NCBI RefSeq assembly: GCF_008014745.1 | Contig: NZ_VPFD01000009.1 | Coordinates: 62,001-126,000 of the forward strand | Direction of reading: 5' to 3' | Length of the DNA stretch: 64,000 bases | From: Massilia arenae | Lineage (GTDB): Bacteria > Pseudomonadota > Gammaproteobacteria > Burkholderiales > Burkholderiaceae_D | Shown here: one piece after another, positions 49,749 to 58,713 of the stretch | How the letters are laid out: each line of letters starts with the position of its first letter | Position numbering within the stretch: the first letter of the stretch is position 1 | Translations under genes and position numbers: made by a program | The notes under the pieces: model-generated | What the model was told of the DNA's origin: nothing | Databases searched by the model: none | Seen by the model: the letters and a program-made list of their open reading frames with translations, nothing else

Positions 49749-50345
49749 TCAAGGGCGCTGGCGCAGGCGGCGTGTCGTGGCCAGCAGGAACAGGCCGCTC
49801 GCGAGCAGCAGCCAGGCGCCCGGCTCCGGCACCTCGGCCACGCCGGCAAACGCGCCATCCACCAGCTGCAACTCGACAGGCTGGCCCGCGACCAGGTTCA
49901 TCTCGATCACATTGCCGACGGCGCCCAGGAAGTTATACGCATCGTCGATGAAGCCGACACTGAACAAGGTGCCATGATCGCCGCCGCCCAGGTCGAAGCT
50001 GACGTCGAAGCTGAACAGGCCGCCGAAGGTGACCAGCTGGTCGAAGTAGTTGAGGTCGGCGCTATTGCGCAGAACGACACCGTTGACGATGTCGCCGCTG
50101 ACGTCGCCCGACGGCGCCAGGATGCCGCCGTCCAGGAAGGCGCCGCTGAAATTACTGACGCGGGCCACGGTCGGCGCCGCGTCCAGCGGGCCGTTCAGGC
50201 CCAGGTCGAGATAACCGACCGTGCCGGCCAGGGCCGCGGTGTCGAGCGAGACGCGGAACATCGGACCGGCCAGGGCTGCCGGGGCGCCGATCGCGATCGA
50301 CAGCGCCAGCAGTACGCGGAACAACATATTGGTGAAATGGGTCAT
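49749..50345 (-). CDS. PEP-CTERM sorting-signal protein downstream of the nuclease
   Basis: 198 aa. Signal peptide ending PAALAG, beta-rich mature domain (MFRVSLDTAALAGTVGYLDLGLNGP, FSFDVSFDLGGGDHGTLFSVGFIDD) and C-terminal VPEPGAWLLLASGLFLLATTRRLRQ: PEP motif, helix, basic end. It begins 11 bases after the extracellular nuclease stop, so the two are one operon. Function of the mature part unknown; surface location by exosortase is inferred from the tail. Confidence 0.9.
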   Translation of the reverse strand: MTHFTNMLFRVLLALSIAIGAPAALAGPMFRVSLDTAALAGTVGYLDLGLNGPLDAAPTVARVSNFSGAFLDGGILAPSGDVSGDIVNGVVLRNSADLNYFDQLVTFGGLFSFDVSFDLGGGDHGTLFSVGFIDDAYNFLGAVGNVIEMNLVAGQPVELQLVDGAFAGVAEVPEPGAWLLLASGLFLLATTRRLRQRP

Positions 50346-50356
50346 GGTGCTTTCCT

Positions 50357-53311
50357 TTAGAACGAGCCGGAGACCAGCTGCGGTGTGTAGATGAAGTTCC
50401 GCTTGGCGCTATTGGTGAACGAGGTGGCGACGGCCACTGTGGCGCCGGGGGCAATGCCGGCCTGCGGCAAGGTGATATACGGCGCGCCACCGTGCATGCC
50501 GGCCGGATTGTCGAGCGTGATGCCGGTCGGCAGGCCGTTGAGCACCAGGTGCAGCAGGCCGGCCAGCGGCTTGTCGCCGGTATTGGTGATGGTGACGTTG
50601 CTGGTGGTCTTGCCGGTCGCGCGGTTGGTGCTGAAGCCGCCGATCACAATCTTGCTCGAGGTCGTGACATCGGTGAACGAACCGGTCAGGTTCAGGCTGA
50701 CCACCAGCGGATCGTGGTCCGAAGCGCGATAGGCGTTCTTGCGATACACATCGGTGCCGGTGCTTTCCAGGTTGTAGTCGATGTCTTTCGGCTCGTCGGC
50801 ATTGTTATGCCATTCGGCCGCACCCACCGCCTGCGACGCCAGCGAGCTGCTGGCCAGAATGTGGTCGAGCGAGCCGGCCAGGCCATTGAACACATAGGAA
50901 TACGGCATCGCATGCGGGCGCACGAACTGCTCGATCACATTGACCATCGCGCCGGCGCCGGTCAGGTGATTGATCGGGCGCTCGAAGGCATACGAATTCA
51001 GGTCGCCCAGCACCAGCACGTCCGGATCCTTCGCCGCCGCCACCACTTGCGGGATGAAGAAGCTGGTCAGGCGCTGGGCCTGCTGGACGCGGGTGGCGTC
51101 GTAGCAACCCTGGCCATAGCCCTGGTCGGCATCGCCGCCGCTGGCGCCGCCGCAACCCTTCGACTTCAGGTGGTTGGCGATGACCGAGAACTTGCCGCCG
51201 TTGCCGGCCATGAAGGTCTGCGCCATCGGCGGACGGTTGTTGATCTCGTGCGGGTCGGACAGTGCGCCACCCACCAGGGTCAGCTTCGACGGCTTATAGA
51301 TCATGGCGACGCGGATCGCATCGGTGCCCAGTCCGACCGGCGCCGGCACCACGGCGTAGGTGCCCGGCGCGGTGACGCGGTTGATCTCGTCGACCAGGTA
51401 TTTGGCTGCGATATCGCCGTTGTTCTGGATTTCCATCAGGCCGACCACGTCGGCGTCCAGCGCGGCCAGTGAGGCGACGATCTTGTCGCGCTGGCGGACG
51501 AACTCGGCCGCATTGTCGGCGCCACGGCAATTGCCGGCGGATGAATTGCTGCCCAGTTGGCAACCCTGCCCCGACTTGCCCCAGGCATCGCCGCCATTCG
51601 TGAAGGTGGTGAAGAAGTTGAGCACATTGGCGGCCGCGACCTTGACGCCTTGCGGCAGCACCGGCGCCGCCTGGCGCTCGTTGGCGCGATTGATGACAGG
51701 GGCTTCGGTCGGCTGCAGCTTGAAGCCGGTGCTGGCGCCGCTGCTGGCGCCGGTGGAGCCGAAGTCGATCACGCCGGTCAGGTTGTCGATCGTGTCGCCG
51801 GCGCGCACGGTGCCGTCCTCGGCCAGGTAAGGCATGGCGGCCGGCGCGCGGAACAGGCCGTCGTCCAGCACGATGCGGTTGGCCATATGCTCGCGATACA
51901 GTGCTTCTGCTTCAGCCGAACCCTGCGGGTAGCGGCTGGTCGGCTGCTCGCGGCGGCCGTTGGACAGGGTCAGCTCGCCGCGGTTGGCCAGGTCGCCGTT
52001 GCCGTTGATGGTGAGCGTATTGGTGAAGCGCACCAGCATGCCTTCCACGCTGGCCAGGTCGGTGCCCGGCAGCGTGATATTGGCCGGCACGATGGCCGGG
52101 CCGGCGCCCAGCGCGGTGATATTGGTGACGTCCTTGAATTCGGTATAGGTGCGGTCGGCGCCGTTCGGGCGGAATTCGACCACCTGGCCGGTCACGCTGA
52201 CCAGCGTGCCGACCGCCAGCGCGGTATCGGTGCCATACACATAGATGCCGTCCGAGGTCGACGGATCGCCATCGCCCTGCGGATCCTGGATGAAGAAGCC
52301 GCCGTCGACCTTGGCCGTGATCACGCCGCGTGCGGTCTGCACGGTGTTGGCATAGGGGCTGGTGCCGCCCGAACCCTGTATCTGCGGAATGGTGACGATG
52401 CCGGCGACGGCGACATTGATGGTGCAGCTCTCGGTCTCGCCGGCATCGTTGCCGAATTCGACCTGCACCGGATAGCGGCCGCCAGCCAGGGTATTGGCGA
52501 TCTCGAGGCGCGCCTCGGCCTTGCCGCCGGCCGCACTGGCCGGGGTGAAGCCGCCAAGGGTAATACCGGTGACGGCGCCCGATACAATGCCGGCGCGGTT
52601 GACGATGGCGTCGCCATCGATCGCCGACAGCAGCGCCGACCCACCGCGGCCCTGCTCGACCTGCACCGTTGCCGGGCAGGCCAGCACGATCGGCTTGGGC
52701 GTTGGGCCGGTGCCGCCACAGGCCTGCAGCGGCGATGTGGTGGTGCGCGGGCCGGCCACCGGCGCCAGCACGAAGTCGGCGCGGTTGTCGTCGCTGTCCT
52801 GGCAGCCGGCTGCGGCGCGCTGGAGCGACTGTTCCAGCGTCGGCGACGGCGCAGACGCGCCTTCGGACAGGTTGGCGCTGCCGTAGCCGACGAGGTCGAG
52901 GAGGCGGGTGCCGTCGCTGATGGCGACCTTGCCGGATCCGCCTGCCATATTCATGGCCGGCGCTTGGGCGTCGAATACCTCGATCGGGTTTCTTCCCTGG
53001 TCCCTGGCACCGCGCACCAGGAAGTACTGGCCCGGCGCGAGCATGACCGGTGGCAGCGCGACGCTGCTGCTCCAGGTGGTGCCATTGGCCGACTGGTATT
53101 GCACCCGCATGCCGTCCAGGCTGACAGGCGCACTACCGCGGTTGAACAGCTCGACGAAATCGTGGCCGAAGTTGCTCGAGGTGTTGTGCGAGTGCGCATA
53201 CAACTGGTTGATGACGACGTCGGCGGCAAGCGTCGGTGCGCTCGCGGCCAGGCTGGCGACCAGGGTCGCCAGCAGCGTACGCCGCGGTGTGAAAGTTGCA
53301 AAGGTGGTCAT
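50357..53311 (-). CDS. ExeM/NucH-type secreted endonuclease
   Basis: 984 aa. Signal peptide (TLLATLVASLAASAPTLAA), then an N-terminal lamin-tail-like domain (VVINQLYAHSHNTSSNFGHDFVELFNRG), a central OB-fold part (GVITAKVDGGFFIQDPQGDGDPSTSDGIYVYG), and an endonuclease/exonuclease/phosphatase domain (from about residue 545: VAAANVLNFFTTF, VGLMEIQNNGD, NHLKSKGCGG, LGDLNSYAFE, SDHDPLVVSL). A C-terminal beta domain follows. It degrades extracellular DNA and is typical of biofilm dispersal or phosphate scavenging. The ATG with GGGGAATCA upstream was chosen; 27 earlier codons look unlike a signal peptide. Confidence 0.92.
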   Translation of the reverse strand: MTTFATFTPRRTLLATLVASLAASAPTLAADVVINQLYAHSHNTSSNFGHDFVELFNRGSAPVSLDGMRVQYQSANGTTWSSSVALPPVMLAPGQYFLVRGARDQGRNPIEVFDAQAPAMNMAGGSGKVAISDGTRLLDLVGYGSANLSEGASAPSPTLEQSLQRAAAGCQDSDDNRADFVLAPVAGPRTTTSPLQACGGTGPTPKPIVLACPATVQVEQGRGGSALLSAIDGDAIVNRAGIVSGAVTGITLGGFTPASAAGGKAEARLEIANTLAGGRYPVQVEFGNDAGETESCTINVAVAGIVTIPQIQGSGGTSPYANTVQTARGVITAKVDGGFFIQDPQGDGDPSTSDGIYVYGTDTALAVGTLVSVTGQVVEFRPNGADRTYTEFKDVTNITALGAGPAIVPANITLPGTDLASVEGMLVRFTNTLTINGNGDLANRGELTLSNGRREQPTSRYPQGSAEAEALYREHMANRIVLDDGLFRAPAAMPYLAEDGTVRAGDTIDNLTGVIDFGSTGASSGASTGFKLQPTEAPVINRANERQAAPVLPQGVKVAAANVLNFFTTFTNGGDAWGKSGQGCQLGSNSSAGNCRGADNAAEFVRQRDKIVASLAALDADVVGLMEIQNNGDIAAKYLVDEINRVTAPGTYAVVPAPVGLGTDAIRVAMIYKPSKLTLVGGALSDPHEINNRPPMAQTFMAGNGGKFSVIANHLKSKGCGGASGGDADQGYGQGCYDATRVQQAQRLTSFFIPQVVAAAKDPDVLVLGDLNSYAFERPINHLTGAGAMVNVIEQFVRPHAMPYSYVFNGLAGSLDHILASSSLASQAVGAAEWHNNADEPKDIDYNLESTGTDVYRKNAYRASDHDPLVVSLNLTGSFTDVTTSSKIVIGGFSTNRATGKTTSNVTITNTGDKPLAGLLHLVLNGLPTGITLDNPAGMHGGAPYITLPQAGIAPGATVAVATSFTNSAKRNFIYTPQLVSGSF

Positions 53312-53397
53312 TGATTCCCCATTAGTTATCGCACAAGATGTGCCTGCCATTTCTATTAGCAGAATGATAGTAAATGCGGATATTGACAACATGATGA

Positions 53398-53428
53398 CTA
53401 GAAATTAGCCCAATCGGGTAATTTCTAG
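53398..53428. repeat. long inverted repeat upstream of the nuclease gene
   Basis: CTAGAAATTA...TAATTTCTAG, ten perfect pairs plus CCC/GGG after a bulge, loop AATC. It lies 87 bases upstream of the nuclease start and 61 bases after the TLDc-like PEP-CTERM stop. No T-run follows on the minus strand. It could be an operator, or an mRNA 3'-end stabiliser of the upstream gene. Confidence 0.65.
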
Positions 53429-53488
53429 CTTAGCGGCAATTCAACAAGGTTGACTCAGATTGCCGCAGGAAATCAAGGAATGGTCGGG

Positions 53489-54202
53489 TCAGCGCTGGCG
53501 ACGAAGCGCGGCCCAGCCGATCACGCCGAGGCCGCCGGCCAGCAGCGCCAAGGCGGATGGCTCGGGCACGAGCGAGATGGCATAGGTCTCGAGCGCTTCG
53601 ATGCGCCTGAACTGGCCGCCATAGGTGCCGTCGATGATGCTGCGGCCTTCGAAGGCGGGGTCGCCGTAGCTCAGTTGCCAGGAAATGGAGGTCGTCAACT
53701 GGGTGTCGACGAAGAGGTCGGGGCCGGCGCCGAAGGTGGGGCCGTGATCGGGCCAGTTATAGGTCTGGCGCGAGCCCTGGCTGGGCAGTACGTTGTCGAG
53801 CAATAGCTGGCGGTAGACGGCCGGATCGGTGTAGTTGAACAGGAAGCCGGTGCGTTGCCAGTCCAGCTCGGAAACGTGCCAGCCGGCCGTGGAAGACCAG
53901 CTGCGCGGGTTGTAGCCACCTACGACCCAGCTGTCGCCGGCGTCGTTGGCGATGCGCATCAGGGTGAAGTTGCTGCCACGCCCATCCGCAGCGGCATGGA
54001 AGTCGAGCGCGTCGTCGCCCGGCTGCCGCGTGTAGACGTTCTCGAGATAGAGGGGGCCGGCGCCGAGCCAGCGTTCGAGCTGGCCCTGCAGGCTGGGATC
54101 GAGCAGCGGCGTACCGGTTTGCGCCACCGCCGGCGCTGCCGCCAGGCCAAGCGCTGCAACAAGGATGGCGGCCACCCCGCCCCGTGCCAGGATCTTGTTC
54201 AT
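53489..54202 (-). CDS. PEP-CTERM-anchored TLDc-like protein
   Basis: 237 aa. Signal peptide ending PAVAQT, then a domain with TLDc hallmarks: FTLMRIANDAGDSWVVGGYNPRSWSS, TGFLFNYTDPAVYRQ, HGPTFGAGPDLFVD and a terminal IEALETYAI. The C-terminus is VPEPSALALLAGGLGVIGWAALRRQ. TLDc domains are known from eukaryotic oxidative-stress proteins; secreted bacterial versions with PEP-CTERM anchors exist but their role is unclear. It lies 67 bases downstream of manC and may be the last gene of the EPS transcript. Confidence 0.85.
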   Translation of the reverse strand: MNKILARGGVAAILVAALGLAAAPAVAQTGTPLLDPSLQGQLERWLGAGPLYLENVYTRQPGDDALDFHAAADGRGSNFTLMRIANDAGDSWVVGGYNPRSWSSTAGWHVSELDWQRTGFLFNYTDPAVYRQLLLDNVLPSQGSRQTYNWPDHGPTFGAGPDLFVDTQLTTSISWQLSYGDPAFEGRSIIDGTYGGQFRRIEALETYAISLVPEPSALALLAGGLGVIGWAALRRQR

Positions 54203-54269
54203 GCAACGTCAGACTAGCCGTTGCAGGACAAGTTCCAGGCGCGCGGCCGGGGGCCGCTGGCAAGCACTA

Positions 54270-55688
54270 TTACGCCCGCTTGTAGATATCCTCGAAGCGA
54301 ACGATGTCGTCCTCGCCCAGGTAACTGCCCGACTGCACTTCGATGATGTGCAACGGCAGCTTGCCCGGGTTTTCCAGGCGATGGTTCATGCCGATCGGGA
54401 TATAGGTCGATTCGTTCTCGGACAGCAGGCTGACCGTGTCGCCGCAGGTCACGCGCGCGGTGCCCGACACCACGACCCAGTGCTCGGCGCGGTGGTGGTG
54501 CATCTGCAGCGACAGCTTCTCGCCCGGCTTGACCGTGATGCGCTTGACCTGGAAACGGTCGCCCGCATCGATGCCCTCGTAGTGGCCCCATGGACGGTAG
54601 ACGCGGGTGTGATGCAGGTGCTCGGTGCGTTCTTTCGAGGCCAGGTGTTCAACCACCTGCTTGACGCGCTGCACTTTGCTCTTGCAGGTGACCAGCACCG
54701 CATCCTGGGTTTCGACCACGACCACGTCTTCCAGGCCCACCACCGCCACGATGCGGCTTTCGGCGCGCACCAGCGAATTCTTGACGCCGTCCAGGTAGAC
54801 GTCGCCGCGCTGGGCGTTGCCGTTGGCATCCTTGGCCTGGGTTTCCCACAGGGCCGACCACGAACCGACGTCGTTCCAACCGATATCGGCCGGCACCACG
54901 GCGGCGTCGCGGGTGTGCTCCATCACCGCGTAGTCGATCGAATCGGACGGGCAGGCCGAGAACGCGCTCTCGTCGAGGCGGCAGAAATCGAGGTCGCGGT
55001 AGGCCGCGTGCATGGCCTGGCTGGCGGCGCCGGCGATGGCCGGGGCATGCTGCTCCAGCTCGGTCAGATAGCGCGCCGCGGCGAACATGAACATGCCGCT
55101 GTTCCAGTAGTAGCTGCCCTCGGCCAGGAAGCCTTCGGCCGTGGCGGCATCGGGCTTCTCGACGAAGCGCGCCACCTTGTAGCATTCGCCGCACTCGTCC
55201 ACCGGTTCGCCGCGGCGGATATAGCCGTAGCCGGTTTCCGGGGTCTTGGGCACGATGCCGAAAGTCGCCAGGGCGCCCTTGGCCACCAGGCGGGTGGCGC
55301 GGTCGACCGCTTCACGGAAGGCTTCGCCGTTCTCGATCACGTGGTCGGCCGGCAGCACCAGCATGACGGCCTCGGGATCGATCGCCTGCAGGTGGTGGGC
55401 GGCGGCGGCCACGGCCGGCGCCGTGTTGCGGCCGACCGGCTCGAGCAGGATGCCCAGCGGCGAGACGCCCACTTCACGCAATTGCTCAGCCACCATAAAG
55501 CGATGGTCATTGCCGCACACCACGAGCGGCGCCATCATCTCCGGCCAGCCGGCCACGCGCAAGGCGGTTTCCTGCAACATGGTCTTGTCGGCCACCAGCG
55601 GCAGCAATTGCTTCGGCAAGACCTTGCGCGACAGGGGCCACAGGCGGGTGCCGGCGCCGCCGGAGAGGATGACTGGATAGATCTTCAT
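54270..55688 (-). CDS. mannose-1-phosphate guanylyltransferase/mannose-6-phosphate isomerase (ManC/AlgA type)
   Basis: 472 aa bifunctional enzyme for GDP-mannose. The nucleotidyltransferase part has ILSGGAGTRLWPLSRKVLPKQLLPL at the start, ILLEPVGRNTAPAVAAAA, and FVEKPD. The C-terminal cupin part has the isomerase pattern RPWGHYEGIDAGDRFQVKRITVKPGEKLSLQMHHHRAEHWVVVSGTA with metal-binding histidines. ATGA overlap with the previous gene decides the start. It supplies mannose units for the exopolysaccharide. Confidence 0.95.
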   Translation of the reverse strand: MKIYPVILSGGAGTRLWPLSRKVLPKQLLPLVADKTMLQETALRVAGWPEMMAPLVVCGNDHRFMVAEQLREVGVSPLGILLEPVGRNTAPAVAAAAHHLQAIDPEAVMLVLPADHVIENGEAFREAVDRATRLVAKGALATFGIVPKTPETGYGYIRRGEPVDECGECYKVARFVEKPDAATAEGFLAEGSYYWNSGMFMFAAARYLTELEQHAPAIAGAASQAMHAAYRDLDFCRLDESAFSACPSDSIDYAVMEHTRDAAVVPADIGWNDVGSWSALWETQAKDANGNAQRGDVYLDGVKNSLVRAESRIVAVVGLEDVVVVETQDAVLVTCKSKVQRVKQVVEHLASKERTEHLHHTRVYRPWGHYEGIDAGDRFQVKRITVKPGEKLSLQMHHHRAEHWVVVSGTARVTCGDTVSLLSENESTYIPIGMNHRLENPGKLPLHIIEVQSGSYLGEDDIVRFEDIYKRA

Positions 55689-56857
55689 GCGCTGACTTTC
55701 TCTTTCTCTAACTCGTTGGTGTCGTGATCCGCGATGTCCTTGCGCCGGGAGCGACGACGATCGCGTGCATTGAGCCATTCCTCCGACGAATACTCGGAAG
55801 CATGCTTCATTTCGCCTTTTCGGTCGACACTATATTCCTTAAAGACAATCATTTCATTCAATGTTACATCATGCAACACGCGGGTGTATTCGAACAGCAC
55901 GCTGCGCACGATCTCGGCGCCTTCGCAGATGTGGCTGCCGTGGCCGATCCAGGTCGGGCCCACGATGCGGGCGCCGGCCTCTACTTTAACCCCGGAGCCG
56001 ATGTAGACGGGTCCCTCGATGGTCGTACCTTCCCAGTCGATGCTGGTGTTCAGGCCGACCCAGAGGCCCGGCTTGATCTGGATGCCCGGCACGTCCATAT
56101 TGTTGACTTCGCCGGTGATGACCGACTGCAGCACTTCCCAGTAGTCGCCCATGGTGCCGATGTCGAGCCAGTTGAACGGGCGGCCCTGTGCATAGAACGG
56201 CAGGCCGCGCTCGGCCAGCAGCGGGAACAGCTCAGAACCGATGTCGAACGCTACGCCCGACGGAATCAGGTCGATCACTTCTGGCTCGAAGATATAGATG
56301 CCGGTAGAAATGAAGTTGGACTTCGCTTCTTGCTGGCTCGGCTTTTCCTGGAATTCGAGGATGCGGCCCTGCTCGTCCGAGACCACCACGCCATACGACG
56401 AAACCTTGTCCCATGGAACCTCCTTGGTGATGACGGTGGCCATCGCGCCCTTGCGGCGGTGTTCCAGCAGCGCGGCCTTGAGGTCGAGGTCGATCAGGGC
56501 ATCGCCGCACAGCACCACGGTGGTGTCGTCGAAGAAGCCGCCGAATTCCTGGATTTTCTTCATGCCGCCGGCCGAGCCGATCGGTTCGGGGACGACTTCG
56601 CCGTCGTCCTTGGTATAGCCCTCGAAGGAGTAGCCGATCTGGACGCCGAACTGCTCGCCTTCGCCGAAATACTCTTCGATTTTTTCGTGCAGCCAGCTGA
56701 CGTTGACCATGATCTCGGACACGCCATTTTTCTTGAGGTGTTCGATCAGGTAAGCCATCACAGGTTTGCCCAGAATCGGGATCATGGGTTTTGGCAGGTC
56801 ATAAGTAAGCGGACGGACGCGTGTGCCTTTGCCTGCGGCGAGAATCATGGCTTTCAT
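55685..56857 (-). CDS. NDP-sugar pyrophosphorylase (mannose-1-phosphate guanylyltransferase-like)
   Basis: 390 aa. Nucleotidyltransferase domain AMILAAGKGTRVRPLTYDLPKPMIPILGKPVM, LCGDALIDLDLKAALLEH, FQEKPSQ; then a left-handed beta-helix (IEGPVYIGSGVKVEAGARIVGPTWIGHGSHICEGAEIV). This is the COG1208 layout; the sugar cannot be read from sequence. It sits between galE and manC. AAGGAT before the ATG. The C-terminus ends in a charged tail (RDRRRSRRKD) unlike the rest. Confidence 0.85.
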   Translation of the reverse strand: MKAMILAAGKGTRVRPLTYDLPKPMIPILGKPVMAYLIEHLKKNGVSEIMVNVSWLHEKIEEYFGEGEQFGVQIGYSFEGYTKDDGEVVPEPIGSAGGMKKIQEFGGFFDDTTVVLCGDALIDLDLKAALLEHRRKGAMATVITKEVPWDKVSSYGVVVSDEQGRILEFQEKPSQQEAKSNFISTGIYIFEPEVIDLIPSGVAFDIGSELFPLLAERGLPFYAQGRPFNWLDIGTMGDYWEVLQSVITGEVNNMDVPGIQIKPGLWVGLNTSIDWEGTTIEGPVYIGSGVKVEAGARIVGPTWIGHGSHICEGAEIVRSVLFEYTRVLHDVTLNEMIVFKEYSVDRKGEMKHASEYSSEEWLNARDRRRSRRKDIADHDTNELEKEKVSA

Positions 56858-56873
56858 TAGACTATCCTTTGCA

Positions 56874-57872
56874 TTATTTGGCTGTGGTTTGGTAGCGCCA
56901 GACGTCAGCGCACATTTGAGCGACATCACGTTCGGCAGTCCAGCCCAGTTCTTCACGCGCGAGGGCCGGGTCGGCGTAGCACTTGGCCACGTCGCCCGGA
57001 CGGCGGTCGACGATCTGGTAGGCGACTGGTCGCCCGCTGGCCGCTTCGAAGGCGCGCACCATTTCCAATACGCTGTTGCCCCGGCCCGTGCCGAGGTTGT
57101 AGGTGACGATGCCCGGACCCTTGTTCAGGCGATCGAGTGTCTTGACGTGGCCGATGGCAAGGTCCACCACGTGGATGTAGTCGCGCAGGCCGGTGCCGTC
57201 CGGGGTGTCGTAGTCGCCGCCGAACACCGACAGCTTGTCGCGCTGGCCGTTGGCGACCTGGGCGATGTAAGGGACGAGATTGTTCGGGATGCCGCTCGGC
57301 TCTTCGCCGATCAGGCCGCTTTCATGGGCGCCGACCGGATTGAAGTAGCGCAGCAGCGCGATGCGCCAGTCGGGCTCGGCCTTGGCCAGGTCGCGCAGGA
57401 TGTCTTCGATCATCAGCTTGCTGCGGCCATAGGGATTGGTGGCCGACAGTGGGAAATCCTCGCGGATCGGCACCGAGGCCGGGTCGCCGTAGACGGTGGC
57501 CGAGGACGAGAACACCAGCGATTTACAGCCGAACTTGGCCATGGTCTCGAACAGCACCACGCTGCCGTTGACGTTGTTGTCGTAGTAGCGCAGCGGCTGC
57601 GCCACCGATTCGCCGACCGCTTTCAGGCCGGCGAAGTGGATCACCGCCTCGGGCTTGTGCTCGGCGAACGCGGCTTCCATGGCCGCGCGGTCGCGGATGT
57701 CGGCCTGGACGAAAGCGAATGGCTTGCCGCTGATGCGTTCGACGCGCTCGCAGACCGACTGCTGGGCATTCGACAGGTTGTCGAGCACGACCACGTCGTG
57801 CCCGGCGGCCTGCAGTTCGACGACGGTATGCGACCCGATATAGCCCACGCCGCCAGTAACCAGAATCTTCAT
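56874..57872 (-). CDS. galE: UDP-glucose 4-epimerase GalE
   Basis: 332 aa extended short-chain dehydrogenase. NAD-binding GGVGYIGSHTVVELQAAGHDVVVLDNLSN, catalytic serine in FSSSATVYGDP, tyrosine/lysine in NPYGRSKLMIED, and YFNPVGAHESGLIGE. It interconverts UDP-glucose and UDP-galactose for EPS building. 16 bases before the NDP-sugar gene, 54 after the WecG-like gene. Confidence 0.94.
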   Translation of the reverse strand: MKILVTGGVGYIGSHTVVELQAAGHDVVVLDNLSNAQQSVCERVERISGKPFAFVQADIRDRAAMEAAFAEHKPEAVIHFAGLKAVGESVAQPLRYYDNNVNGSVVLFETMAKFGCKSLVFSSSATVYGDPASVPIREDFPLSATNPYGRSKLMIEDILRDLAKAEPDWRIALLRYFNPVGAHESGLIGEEPSGIPNNLVPYIAQVANGQRDKLSVFGGDYDTPDGTGLRDYIHVVDLAIGHVKTLDRLNKGPGIVTYNLGTGRGNSVLEMVRAFEAASGRPVAYQIVDRRPGDVAKCYADPALAREELGWTAERDVAQMCADVWRYQTTAK

Positions 57873-57926
57873 GTCTTTCGCTCTCTGTTGATAGTTTGTT
57901 GATGATCTATTTCTTGTTATCGCGTT

Positions 57927-58673
57927 TCACTCATTCGTCCTGGCCGCCTCCTTGATCACGAGCCAGATAAACGCCATGTCGTCGATAAAGTAACGCCTGA
58001 ACATCCGGCGCGGCTCTTGCAGGAAGCGGAAGAACCACTCGAGCCCGGCCGCCTGCATCCAGGCCGGCGCCCGCTTGACCCGACCGGTCGCCACGTCGAA
58101 GCTCCCGCCCACCCCCATCGCGAACGGTATCCGCATCTCGGCCTGGTAGAGCCCGAGAAACTGTTCTTTCCTGGGCGAGGAAATCGCCACGAACAGCAGG
58201 TCGGCGCGGCTGTCGCGCACCTGGCGCACCACCCCTGCTTCCGCAGCCTCGCCCTGCCAGTAGCCGTCACGCACGCCGGCCAGCACCAGGCCAGGATAGC
58301 GGCGGGCATAGGTCGCGGCCACCTCGCGCACCACGTCGGGGCGCGCGCCGAGCAGGAACACCCGCCAGCCCTTGTCCGCCGCGCGCCCCATGAGCGCCTC
58401 GAACAGGTCGATACCGGCGACCCTTTCCTTGAGCGGCTTGCCCAGCAGGCGCGAAGCCCACACCACCGGCATGCCATCCACATTGACCAGGTCGCAGGCA
58501 TTGATGATGCGGCGCAGGTCCTCGTCGCGGCTGGCCTTGACCAGCTTGTCGACATTGACCACCACGTGCTGGTGTGGCCGCCGGGCGCGTACGAAACCCT
58601 CGACCAGTGCCAGCGTCTCTTCCATCGAAACGTTATCTATATTACAACCAAACAGCGTGACGCGCTCGTTCAT
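57927..58673 (-). CDS. WecG/TagA/CpsF-family glycosyltransferase
   Basis: 248 aa, GT26 fold, with LFGCNIDNVSMEETLALVEGFV, VVNVDKLVKASRDEDLRRIINACDLVNVDGMPVVWASR, VFLLGARPDVVREVAATYARRYPGL and the C-terminal KRAPAWMQAAGLEWFFRFLQEPRRMFRRY motif. The family adds ManNAc-type sugars to lipid-linked acceptors at the membrane; the sugar here is not known. GGAGG five bases before the ATG sets the start. Confidence 0.92.
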   Translation of the reverse strand: MNERVTLFGCNIDNVSMEETLALVEGFVRARRPHQHVVVNVDKLVKASRDEDLRRIINACDLVNVDGMPVVWASRLLGKPLKERVAGIDLFEALMGRAADKGWRVFLLGARPDVVREVAATYARRYPGLVLAGVRDGYWQGEAAEAGVVRQVRDSRADLLFVAISSPRKEQFLGLYQAEMRIPFAMGVGGSFDVATGRVKRAPAWMQAAGLEWFFRFLQEPRRMFRRYFIDDMAFIWLVIKEAARTNE

Positions 58674-58713
58674 GCGTGCCTCCGGTCCGGCGCCTGACAT
58701 TTCTTGCCATTAA

